From positions 301 through 15,937 of the forward strand of contig JADGED010000034.1 of the NCBI GenBank assembly GCA_016744555.1: a stretch of DNA of 15,637 nt, in the 5' to 3' direction. The stretch comes from Desulfuromonadaceae bacterium (GTDB lineage: Bacteria; Desulfobacterota; Desulfuromonadia; Desulfuromonadales; Geopsychrobacteraceae). The first letter of the stretch is position 1. Each line of letters begins with the position of its first letter. The position numbers were made by a program, and so were the translations under genes. The notes under the pieces are model-generated. The model was given only the letters and a program-made list of their open reading frames with translations. It did no database searches and was not told the origin of the DNA. This document shows positions 7,927 through 15,116 of the stretch, one piece after another.

Positions 7927-10900
7927 ATGTTGTTTAAATTAAAATATAAAATTGCGCTGTTACAAATCATTGTTGGGTGCTCAATTCTTTTTCTTGGCAT
8001 TGCATTCAATTATAAATATTCGTACCAACTCGCTCAACAAAAAGCCCAAGAATACCTCCTGAATGATTCTAAAAAAATTGCCAGCCAGGTAAATTTTATC
8101 TTGCAGGAAAAGGTAGAAAAGGTAAAAACACTTGCTAGTGCCCCCATTATTGAACAACTCCTTTCTGACAGTAACTTCGAGTTTTCTAATGCGTTGCCGG
8201 AATCTCGAGCTAAGCATATTGAAAAATTAAATCGGCAATGGATGGCTACTGCAGATAAAAATTCACCATTTATTCAACCCTACCTAATTAATCCTGTAGC
8301 AAACTATTTTTCACAACAGTTCGATTTGAATCCAGGCGAGTACGGTGAAATATTTCTAACTAATAGATATGGGGCTTTGGTCGCATCAACGGGAAAATTA
8401 ACAACTTTAGCTCATGGCCATAAGTATTGGTGGGCTGCAGCTTATAACGAAGATAAGGGGCAGGTTTTTATAGATGATCGGGGCTTTGACAATAGTGTGC
8501 AAGGATATGTCCTTGGCATAGTTGTCCCAATTAAAAAAGATGGCCATGTGATTGGTGTCCTAAAAAGTAATATTATGGTCCATGGAACTCTAGAAAAAAT
8601 AATGACTAGTTCAAATCGCGACCATCTGCAACATTCGCTAGTTCGTGATACTGGAACTGTAATTTTAGCCCATGGAACGAAACCATTATCTTCTAAAGTT
8701 AACCCATTAATTGAAAAAGCCATGACCGCTGAAAACGATGGTTTTTTAGTATTTAAAGAGAATAACATTCCAACTTTTGCTGCTTTTACCTCTATTGCAA
8801 TAGGTAAAAATTTAGCCTTTGGTGGAAAGCCTGGGTCTATTGATCACCATTACGGGAATCAAGGCGAGGGTTGGAATGTTATCACTCTAATTAGCCAATC
8901 GAAGGCACTTCAAGTATACGAACGAAGTCAAAACTTTTTTTATGGAATCAATGCCATTATTATTGCGCTCCTAGCCTTTGTCGCTTTTTACAGTGGGAGG
9001 TTAATTACCAAGCCTTTAGTGCAATTTTCTGCTGCCGCCCAAGAAATTGGTGCTGGTAACTTTGATATTAATCTTAGCGTTTCATCGCAAGATGAATTAT
9101 GTGATGTGGCACAATCGTTAAATAAAATGTCAAAAAATCTAGCTGAGACCATGGCTACCAAAGATCAATTTCGCGCTGAAATAGATCGCCGCCAGCTTAT
9201 CGAAACTTCCCTTAGGGAGAGTGAGTCAAGCCTTAAAAATGCACAACGTATAGCAAAAATTGGCAGCTGGGAAATTGATATTAAAACTAGAAAAACCACT
9301 TGGTCTGCTGAAGTATTTCGGCTTTTTGATTTAACCCCACAACAATTTGGTGCGACCTACGCTGCTTTTGTTGAACAGGTACATCCCGACGATAGAGAAT
9401 CTGTTGCTGCCGCTTTTAGTTCAGCCCTAAAAAATCACACCCCTTGTGAAATTACCCACCGTATCTTGTTAAGAGATGGATCGCTTAAGTATGTCCACGA
9501 AAAAGGTGAAATTGTATGCAATGATAGAGGCGAGCCTGAACGTCTTCTTGGGACAGTACAAGATATTTCAGAACAACATTTAGCAAAAGAGATGTTGCAA
9601 CGCTATAATCATATTTTGGCAACTACCAGCGAATTGATGTCATTTATTGATGTAAACTATATCTATACTGCCATTAACCAAACTTATCTTGATGTTTTTG
9701 AAAAAAAAGAAGCAGAAATTGTTGGTCACCATGCAAAAGAGCTACTTGGTGACGATATTTTTGAAAAAATTGTAAAAGATAAGCTCGATAAATGTTTTGC
9801 CGGTGAAGAAATTCGTTATCAGGAGTGGTTTGAGCTTCCTGCAAAGGGGAGGTTGTTTCTGGATGTAAAGTATCTGCCATATTACAACTCTAGCGATGAA
9901 ATTGTTGGTGCAGTTGTAAGCTCAAATGACATAACGGGGATTAAAAATGCTGAATCACAGCGCTTGGCACTAGAATATCAGCTTCATCAAAAGTATAAAA
10001 TAGAAGCTATAGGAGTTATGGCGGGTGGCATTTCACATAACTTTAACAACAACTTGTCCATAATTTTGGGCAATGTAGAACTTGCTCAATTAAAGCTAGA
10101 GCAACAGAGTGAAGTCACTTCTCTGCTTGATAATGCAAAAACTGCTGTATTACACTCGCGCAATCTCGTCCAGCAAATTCTTAATTTCAGCCATAATGAA
10201 TCTGACAGCAATATTCCTATAAGCCTCCCTTTAGTAATTAATGAAACTATCTCTTTATTAAAATCTACCATTCCTAGCACAATTAATCTTACCCAAGATA
10301 TTAGTAAGGGGTGCAATAATGTCACCATTAATGGCAATGCTTCACAGGTGCAGGAGGTACTTATCAACCTCTGCAACAATGCCATATATGCTATGGATGA
10401 GGATGGAGAACTCAGCATTACGCTAAGCATGGTTGAGCTAAAGCAAGAGGACCTCCCAAATAAAGAGCTAGCAACAGGTAGTTATGCAAAGCTAGCGGTA
10501 AAAGATACCGGGGGCGGGATGTCTGTTGAGGTGCAGTCTCGGGCTTTTGATCTCTTTTTTTCCACGAAAGAAAAGAACAACGGAACTGGGGTGGGATTAT
10601 CAACGGTTAAGGAAATTGTTAATCGACATGCTGGCTTTATTAATATCGACAGCACTGTCAACGTTGGGACAAGTTTCGAAATTTATTTTCCAACGATAGA
10701 GAGGCGACGAAGTAAACGCAGTCAAAGTATAGAGCATTTGTCAGAATTGCCAACCGGTAGTGAAAAAATCCTTTTCCTTGATGACAATGAAAGGGTCGCT
10801 ACTGTTTTCAGTAATATGCTTAAAGAATTTGGCTACCAAGTAACTACTATGACGAGCAGTAGCGAAACATTGAAGCTTGTTAGCGCTACCCCTGACTATT

Positions 10901-11136
10901 TTGATTTAATTGTTACAGATCAAACTATGCCAAATTTAACTGGGATTGACATGGTCAAACAGCTACTAGCTATCAAACCAGGTTTACGCACTATTCTGTT
11001 TACCGGTTACAGCTCCAAAATAAGTTCTGAAGAAGCGTTGGCGATTGGGGTAAAGGCCTTTTGTATGAAGCCTCTAGATAAAAGCGAACTAATTCAGATG
11101 GTTAGGGCTGTGCTTGACCAAAAAGACTTAAGTTGA
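7927..11136 (+). CDS. Hybrid sensor histidine kinase: Cache, HAMP, PAS, PAS, HisKA, HATPase, REC
   Basis: A membrane hybrid kinase of 1069 residues. TM1 is at about 8-28. The periplasmic double-Cache sensor (about 35-330) contains GEIFLTNRYGALVAST (140-155) and the second lobe LVRDTGTVILAH (238-249). TM2 is at about 337-357, followed by HAMP (about 358-412). A PAS_3-type domain (about 440-552) has HPDDR at 486-490; a second PAS spans about 557-672. The H-box GGISHNFNNNLS has H704, but the residue after it is N705 where D or E is usual. The ATPase domain has N814/N818, D860-T-G-G-G and GTGVG (886-890). The C-terminal receiver (about 945-1065) has D952/D953, D998 in TDQTMP, T1026 and K1048. I chose the ATG at 7927 because GGCGGAG lies 5 nt before it; an in-frame TTG at 7912 has no such site. 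No HPt protein is present here to receive its phosphoryl group. Confidence 0.92.
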   Translation: MLFKLKYKIALLQIIVGCSILFLGIAFNYKYSYQLAQQKAQEYLLNDSKKIASQVNFILQEKVEKVKTLASAPIIEQLLSDSNFEFSNALPESRAKHIEKLNRQWMATADKNSPFIQPYLINPVANYFSQQFDLNPGEYGEIFLTNRYGALVASTGKLTTLAHGHKYWWAAAYNEDKGQVFIDDRGFDNSVQGYVLGIVVPIKKDGHVIGVLKSNIMVHGTLEKIMTSSNRDHLQHSLVRDTGTVILAHGTKPLSSKVNPLIEKAMTAENDGFLVFKENNIPTFAAFTSIAIGKNLAFGGKPGSIDHHYGNQGEGWNVITLISQSKALQVYERSQNFFYGINAIIIALLAFVAFYSGRLITKPLVQFSAAAQEIGAGNFDINLSVSSQDELCDVAQSLNKMSKNLAETMATKDQFRAEIDRRQLIETSLRESESSLKNAQRIAKIGSWEIDIKTRKTTWSAEVFRLFDLTPQQFGATYAAFVEQVHPDDRESVAAAFSSALKNHTPCEITHRILLRDGSLKYVHEKGEIVCNDRGEPERLLGTVQDISEQHLAKEMLQRYNHILATTSELMSFIDVNYIYTAINQTYLDVFEKKEAEIVGHHAKELLGDDIFEKIVKDKLDKCFAGEEIRYQEWFELPAKGRLFLDVKYLPYYNSSDEIVGAVVSSNDITGIKNAESQRLALEYQLHQKYKIEAIGVMAGGISHNFNNNLSIILGNVELAQLKLEQQSEVTSLLDNAKTAVLHSRNLVQQILNFSHNESDSNIPISLPLVINETISLLKSTIPSTINLTQDISKGCNNVTINGNASQVQEVLINLCNNAIYAMDEDGELSITLSMVELKQEDLPNKELATGSYAKLAVKDTGGGMSVEVQSRAFDLFFSTKEKNNGTGVGLSTVKEIVNRHAGFINIDSTVNVGTSFEIYFPTIERRRSKRSQSIEHLSELPTGSEKILFLDDNERVATVFSNMLKEFGYQVTTMTSSSETLKLVSATPDYFDLIVTDQTMPNLTGIDMVKQLLAIKPGLRTILFTGYSSKISSEEALAIGVKAFCMKPLDKSELIQMVRAVLDQKDLS

Positions 11137-11161
11137 TGCATTCTTGTTGCATACTTATAAA
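11133..11161 (+). promoter_or_regulatory. Candidate distal sigma-70 promoter of pckA
   Basis: TTGATG (11133-11138; matches TTGACA at 4 of 6) and TATAAA (11156-11161; 5 of 6 to TATAAT) are separated by exactly 17 nt. It overlaps the stop codon of the hybrid kinase gene and points toward pckA, implying a leader of about 230 nt if used. The call rests on pattern matching in AT-rich DNA. Confidence 0.4.
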
Positions 11162-11240
11162 AAAGTTGCTCAGAAAACAAAGCGTCGGTAGGTGGTTTGT
11201 CGGTATAAAAAAACAGTTTCCTAATAACAAAATATTTGCC

Positions 11241-11287
11241 AAACATTTGCTATAATGTTGCTTAAACATGTCGCATTGATGTTGCTT
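11241..11287 (+). repeat. Tandem operator-like repeat over the pckA -10 box
   Basis: Two adjacent units of 23 nt (11241-11263) and 24 nt (11264-11287) both begin AAACAT and end ATGTTGCTT, differing only in the middle. Each unit holds an inverted repeat, AACAT-N8-ATGTT in the first and AACAT-N9-ATGTT in the second. The spacing is a little over two helical turns, and the first unit covers the extended -10 box. This is the layout of a two-site operator for a dimeric regulator; the regulator is unknown. Confidence 0.5.
11248..11256 (+). promoter_or_regulatory. Candidate extended -10 promoter of pckA
   Basis: TGC-TATAAT is a perfect extended -10 element. No good -35 hexamer lies 16-18 nt upstream, which extended -10 promoters tolerate and which fits control by an activator. 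The start site would be near 11263, giving a leader of roughly 130 nt that contains the second repeat unit and the GGAGG/CCTCC hairpin. Confidence 0.5.
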
Positions 11288-11322
11288 GGAGGGGGCGTTT
11301 AAGATATAGTCCTCCTGTTTTT
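11288..11322 (+). terminator. Possible attenuator-like hairpin with U-run in the pckA leader
   Basis: GGAGG (11288-11292) can pair with CCTCC (11311-11315), or AGGGGG (11290-11295) can pair with CCTCCT (11311-11316) using one G-U pair. The loop is 15-18 nt. T5 follows at 11318-11322. The stem is short and the loop large, so it may be a weak terminator, a leader regulatory fold, or chance. The two competing pairing registers are visible in the sequence. Confidence 0.3.
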
Positions 11323-11395
11323 ACTTATAATAAAAAATGTCAAGTGTTGAGTATCTACCACCCTTACACCAACTGAATAAAAGTGGGGAAATACA

Positions 11396-12976
11396 ATGAG
11401 TGATGTGACCGCAGCAGGATTAGGGCTGAAAAGTGTCGGTAAAGTGTTTCACAACCTCAGCTACGATGAGTTGTATAAGCATGAAACCAAAAATAACGAA
11501 GGAAAAGTTTCTGCCAATGGTACGATGATGGTAGATACCGGTAAATTTACTGGTCGTTCCCCAAAAGATAAGTATTTTGTTAAGCAAGGTCCATCAGAAG
11601 ATAATATTGCCTGGGGCAACATTAACCAGCCGGTATCAGAAGAAATTTTTGATGAACTCCACGCTCAAGTCATCGATTACCTTTCTGGTAAAGACGTTTA
11701 CGTTGCCGACGGTTATAGTGGTGCTAATCCACAAACCACTCGTAAAGTTCGTTTTGTTACCGAAATTGCATGGCAATCACATTTCATAAAAAACATGTTT
11801 ATTCGCCCATCTGCTGCCGAGTTAGACGATTTTACTCCAGGGTTCACCGTTTACAATGCTGCAGGAACAACCAATATCAATTGGGAAAAACATGGCTTGA
11901 ACTCTGAAGTTTTTGTTATTTTTAATATCGAGAAGAACGTCGCCATTATCGGTGGCTCTTGGTACGGTGGAGAGATGAAAAAAGGGATCTTCACCATGAT
12001 GAATTACTGGCTGCCGCTAGAAAACATCCTGTCGATGCACTGCAGCGCCAATGTTGGTAAAGATGGCGATGTTTGTCTCTTCTTCGGGTTGTCTGGTACC
12101 GGTAAAACTACCCTGTCAACCGATTCACGCCGTAAGCTAATTGGTGATGATGAGCATGGCTGGGATGATGATGGTATTTTCAACTTCGAGGGTGGCTGCT
12201 ACGCTAAAACCATCGACCTCTCTGCTGATAGTGAACCAGAAATTTTCAATGCTATCAAGCGTGATGCGTTGCTAGAGAATGTCGTTTATGACGATGCTGG
12301 TAATATTGATTATGCCGACAATGCTAAAACTGAAAACACTCGGGTCTCTTACCCGATTGAGCACATTGAAAACCACGAGCCGTCCCTTATGGCTGGCCAT
12401 CCAGACAATATTATCTTCTTAACTTGCGATGCGTTTGGTGTCCTTCCGCCAGTATCCAAGCTAAGCAAAGAGCAAGCAATGTACTACTTCCTCTCTGGCT
12501 ATACTGCTAAGGTTGCTGGAACCGAGCGTGGTATTACTGAGCCACAAGCAGCTTTCTCAGCTTGTTTTGGTGAAGCGTTCTTACCTTTACATCCCACTGC
12601 TTATGCTAAATTATTAGGTGAGAAGATGGACAAGCATAACGTCAATGCCTATTTGGTAAATACTGGCTGGGCTGGCGGTGGCTACGGAGTTGGCAAGCGG
12701 ATGAGCATCAAAGCGACCCGCTCCTGTGTTAATGCTATTTTGGATGGCAGCATCAACAAGTGTGAATTTGAGCAAACTCGTTTCTTCAAGCTCAATATTC
12801 CTAAACAGCTTGAAGGGGTCGATACCGCCTTGTTGAATCCACGCAATGCATGGCCTGACAAAGATAGTTTTGACCAAACAGCCAACAAGTTAGCAGGAAT
12901 GTTTGTTAATAACTTTAACAAGTATATTACTGACAACGACGATTTTGATTTTACGCAGGCAGGTCCTAAAGTTTAA
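11396..12976 (+). CDS. pckA: Phosphoenolpyruvate carboxykinase (ATP)
   Basis: Converts oxaloacetate and ATP to phosphoenolpyruvate, CO2 and ADP in the cytoplasm, the entry step of gluconeogenesis. The 526 residues are close to the usual length of the ATP-type family. Visible motifs are FTGRSPKDK (51-59, substrate arginine R54), GGSWYGGEMKKG (186-197, catalytic lysines), MHCSAN (214-219, metal-binding H215), the P-loop GLSGTGKTTLS (231-241), LIGDDEHGW (248-256, metal-binding aspartates) and NTRVSYP (314-320, R316). All catalytic residues I can place are intact. GTGGGGA (11383-11389) lies 6 nt before the ATG. Arginine codons are all CGN, with no AGA or AGG, unlike the kinase genes upstream, which suggests high expression. 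It is probably monocistronic: its own promoter region of 259 nt lies upstream and a strong terminator follows. Confidence 0.98.
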   Translation: MSDVTAAGLGLKSVGKVFHNLSYDELYKHETKNNEGKVSANGTMMVDTGKFTGRSPKDKYFVKQGPSEDNIAWGNINQPVSEEIFDELHAQVIDYLSGKDVYVADGYSGANPQTTRKVRFVTEIAWQSHFIKNMFIRPSAAELDDFTPGFTVYNAAGTTNINWEKHGLNSEVFVIFNIEKNVAIIGGSWYGGEMKKGIFTMMNYWLPLENILSMHCSANVGKDGDVCLFFGLSGTGKTTLSTDSRRKLIGDDEHGWDDDGIFNFEGGCYAKTIDLSADSEPEIFNAIKRDALLENVVYDDAGNIDYADNAKTENTRVSYPIEHIENHEPSLMAGHPDNIIFLTCDAFGVLPPVSKLSKEQAMYYFLSGYTAKVAGTERGITEPQAAFSACFGEAFLPLHPTAYAKLLGEKMDKHNVNAYLVNTGWAGGGYGVGKRMSIKATRSCVNAILDGSINKCEFEQTRFFKLNIPKQLEGVDTALLNPRNAWPDKDSFDQTANKLAGMFVNNFNKYITDNDDFDFTQAGPKV

Positions 12977-13002
12977 GCAATATTATCGTTTTGTAACAGT
13001 TT

Positions 13003-13036
13003 AAAAAGCGGTCAGCGAAAGCTGTCCGCTTTTTTT
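13003..13036 (+). terminator. Intrinsic terminator after pckA
   Basis: AAAAAGCGG-T-CAGC (13003-13016) pairs with GCTG-T-CCGCTTTTT (13021-13034) around a GAAA tetraloop. The only flaw is one T-T mismatch, and a run of seven T ends at 13036. The stem with its T-run and matching upstream A-run is a classic rho-independent terminator and could work in both directions. Confidence 0.93.
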
Positions 13037-13058
13037 GTCATTACTCCCCTAGCTTTAC

Positions 13059-13087
13059 TTGACATGAGGTGGCGAAAAATTAATAAT
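13059..13087 (+). promoter_or_regulatory. Sigma-70-type promoter of thiL
   Basis: A perfect TTGACA (13059-13064) is followed after 17 nt by AATAAT (13082-13087; 5 of 6 to TATAAT). It lies just after the pckA terminator and about 30 nt before the thiL ATG, so the leader would be very short. It probably drives thiL and the coupled cheR. Confidence 0.7.
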
Positions 13088-13118
13088 TAAATATTAAGAA
13101 TTGCTATGGGACAACATT

Positions 13119-14102
13119 ATGAGTACAAACAAATCCGCTAACCGAGGGGAATTCGGCCTAATTGGCTGGATTCAACAACAGCAAAATGGTGATGCCACCC
13201 ACCTTGCACTTGGCATCGGTGATGATTGTGCCATTCAGCAACAATTAGCCCAGCAAGACCTCCTTACCAGTACCGATCTTCTCATTGAAGGTGTCCATTT
13301 TAATCGCAACTGGACTAACATGTTTGATCTTGGGCGTAAAGCAGCAGCAGTTAACATAAGTGATATTGCTGCTATGGGAGGTACGCCGCAGTCGATATTC
13401 TTAGGGATCGGCAAACCTAAGACCACTAATAGTGAAGATATAAAGGCTTTTATCTCGGGTTTTTTAGCCGAGTGTAAACAATTTGAGATAACGCTGGCTG
13501 GTGGCGATACCTGCAGCTCAAATACTGAATTGATGCTGTCGATAACAATACAAGGAACCATTGATAGTGGTACTGCCATATGTCGCACCGGTGCGCAGGT
13601 TGGTGACGCCATTTATGTTTCTGGCACCATAGGCGACAGCGCTTTGGCGCTGCAGCTGTTTCAGCAGGGACAACTACCAGATCCCTATTTAGCCCAACGA
13701 TTTAATACGCCAACGCCACGCATTGAGTTGGGGAAAAAATTGGCAGTAAATAAGTTGGCAACCGCAATGTTGGATGTTTCCGATGGCATTCTTGCCGATC
13801 TAGGTCATATTCTTAGCGCTTCCAAAGTTGGGGCTAAACTTGAATTGCCAGCACTTCCATTGTCAACACCATTTCAGCACGCTTTAGCTAATAATAAAGA
13901 CCTTATTGATTTAGCCCTTGCCGGTGGAGAGGATTACGAATTGGTCTTTACTTCACCACTACATAATTTAGCTGACCAGCTACAACCAGACCATAAAGTA
14001 GTTATGATTGGCACTGTTACTGCCGGATCAGACACTATAGTTCGGCAAGCAGATGGTTCAATTTATCACTGCCAACAGGGAGGGTTTGACCATTTTGCCT
14101 AA
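13119..14102 (+). CDS. thiL: Thiamine-monophosphate kinase
   Basis: Phosphorylates thiamine monophosphate to thiamine diphosphate with ATP, the last step of cofactor synthesis, in the cytoplasm. The 327 residues are typical of ThiL (PurM/AIR-synthase-like fold). Motifs in order are GEFGLIGWI (10-18), GIGDDCA (32-38), TSTDLLIEGVHF (50-61), NISDIAAMGG (79-88), AGGDT (127-131, metal site), LDVSDGI (218-224) and AGGEDYEL (268-275). I chose the ATG at 13119, with a modest GGGA 7 nt upstream, over an in-frame TTG at 13101 that would leave almost no leader after the promoter. The end of the gene overlaps the start of cheR, so this housekeeping gene appears co-expressed with chemotaxis functions. No other thiamine gene is in the window, and no TPP riboswitch is evident in the short leader. 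Confidence 0.95.
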   Translation: MSTNKSANRGEFGLIGWIQQQQNGDATHLALGIGDDCAIQQQLAQQDLLTSTDLLIEGVHFNRNWTNMFDLGRKAAAVNISDIAAMGGTPQSIFLGIGKPKTTNSEDIKAFISGFLAECKQFEITLAGGDTCSSNTELMLSITIQGTIDSGTAICRTGAQVGDAIYVSGTIGDSALALQLFQQGQLPDPYLAQRFNTPTPRIELGKKLAVNKLATAMLDVSDGILADLGHILSASKVGAKLELPALPLSTPFQHALANNKDLIDLALAGGEDYELVFTSPLHNLADQLQPDHKVVMIGTVTAGSDTIVRQADGSIYHCQQGGFDHFA

Positions 14103-15015
14103 GCTGGAATCAGATCCCACCATTTCTACCAAGGGGGAAAAGCAGAAAAAAAATCCTGCCAGATTTATTGGTAGTGACATCTCTGATACTACTTACCAGC
14201 AGATAGCGGCGATTTTATTAGAGCAGCAACAATTTGATTTGGCTGGCTACAAAGACCTGTGTATCAAGCGTCGAATTGCCACCCAAATCAGAGCTATTCG
14301 CTGCGAGGATCCAACTAGCTATGTTGAGCTTTTAGCCGCTGATAAGGATGAGCAAACTAAACTTCTCGCCGTACTCAGCATCCATGTTTCACAGTTTTTT
14401 CGTAACCCAACCATGTTTAATGTTTTAGAAACTAAAATTCTCCCCGAGCTGTTACAAGCTAGTCGACAAACTGGCGCAAAAGTTTCTGTGTGGAGCATAG
14501 GTTGCGCCAATGGCGAAGAGCCCTATTCAATTGCGTTGCTCGGGCAAAAATTACAACGCCAAAACCGCTTTTCAATTATGGCTACCGACCTCAGTCCTAA
14601 TGCTGTAGTGCGAGCTGAAGCGGGACTATATTCGGCAGCGCGACTAACCGGTGTTCCTGATGAATTATTGCAGCAGTTTTTCTCCGCCCAAGGGAATAGC
14701 TACCTGCTTGAGCAGAAGGTGCGTAAGCAGGTTCAATTTTCCCGGCATGATATTCTAATTGACCCTGCATTTGAGCCGGTAGATTTGATTTTGTGCCGGA
14801 ATTTATTAATCTATTTTTCCCGTGAACAGCAGTTGCAAATTCTTAAAAAGTTAGCCTCTGCGTTACACCCAGGTGGCTACCTAGTTTTAGGGCGTGCTGA
14901 AACTTTGGCACCATCGTGTCGCAAACTGTTTGTTTGCATAGATCCGGCAGAAAGAATTTATCAACGCCTAGAGGATACGGTTGATATTAAACCAGCTGGT
15001 CTCGGAGAGATTTAA
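14095..15015 (+). CDS. cheR: CheR-type chemoreceptor glutamate methyltransferase
   Basis: Transfers methyl groups from S-adenosylmethionine to glutamates of chemoreceptors, the adaptation step of chemotaxis. From the TTG at 14095 it has 306 residues. The N-terminal helical domain (about 30-105) contains YKDLCIKRRIATQIRA and HVSQFFRN, with the arginine typical of CheR. The methyltransferase domain shows SIGCANGEEPYSIA (134-147), ATDLS (163-167) and LCRNLLIYF (233-241). I prefer the TTG at 14095 because AGGGAGGG (14077-14084) ends 10 nt before it; this start overlaps thiL by 8 nt. An in-frame ATG at 14053 would add 14 residues and overlap thiL by 50 nt, with only a weak ribosome site. There is no CheR-binding or TPR extension. 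A chemoreceptor gene begins 101 nt downstream, the natural substrate. Confidence 0.93.
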   Translation: MPKLESDPTISTKGEKQKKNPARFIGSDISDTTYQQIAAILLEQQQFDLAGYKDLCIKRRIATQIRAIRCEDPTSYVELLAADKDEQTKLLAVLSIHVSQFFRNPTMFNVLETKILPELLQASRQTGAKVSVWSIGCANGEEPYSIALLGQKLQRQNRFSIMATDLSPNAVVRAEAGLYSAARLTGVPDELLQQFFSAQGNSYLLEQKVRKQVQFSRHDILIDPAFEPVDLILCRNLLIYFSREQQLQILKKLASALHPGGYLVLGRAETLAPSCRKLFVCIDPAERIYQRLEDTVDIKPAGLGEI

Positions 15016-15045
15016 GGCCTTAAGTAGATAAAAGTATATTACAGT

Positions 15046-15073
15046 TAAATCCCCCCTTCCCGTACAGCGATAA
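15046..15073 (+). promoter_or_regulatory. Candidate sigma-28 (FliA-type) promoter of the chemoreceptor gene
   Basis: TAAA (15046-15049) is followed after 16 nt by AGCGATAA (15066-15073), which matches the flagellar sigma-factor -10 consensus GCCGATAA at 6 of 8 positions, including the whole CGATAA core. The usual spacing is about 15. It lies 43 nt before the receptor ATG in a 101-nt gap. Chemoreceptor genes are known sigma-28 targets in many bacteria, which makes the match plausible. Confidence 0.4.
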
Positions 15074-15116
15074 GCAATTTACGCCGAGGAAAAGGGTTGA
15101 ACCTAAGGAGAAAAAC

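Noticed and set aside
11184..11205. Direct repeat GTCGGTA twice (11184-11190 and 11199-11205)
   Set aside because: Two 7-mers 15 nt apart with no further symmetry and no promoter overlap are weak evidence compared with the neighbouring tandem dyad repeat.
11137..11395. Cyclic-di-GMP (GEMM) riboswitch in the pckA leader or the chemoreceptor leader
   Set aside because: I looked for the conserved core of GEMM-type elements in both gaps and did not find it; only short hairpins and repeats are present.
15012..15023. 12-nt palindrome TTAAGGCCTTAA over the cheR stop codon
   Set aside because: It is a perfect palindrome but has no loop for a hairpin terminator and no T-run, and a 12-mer of this kind can arise by chance; not enough to call a site.
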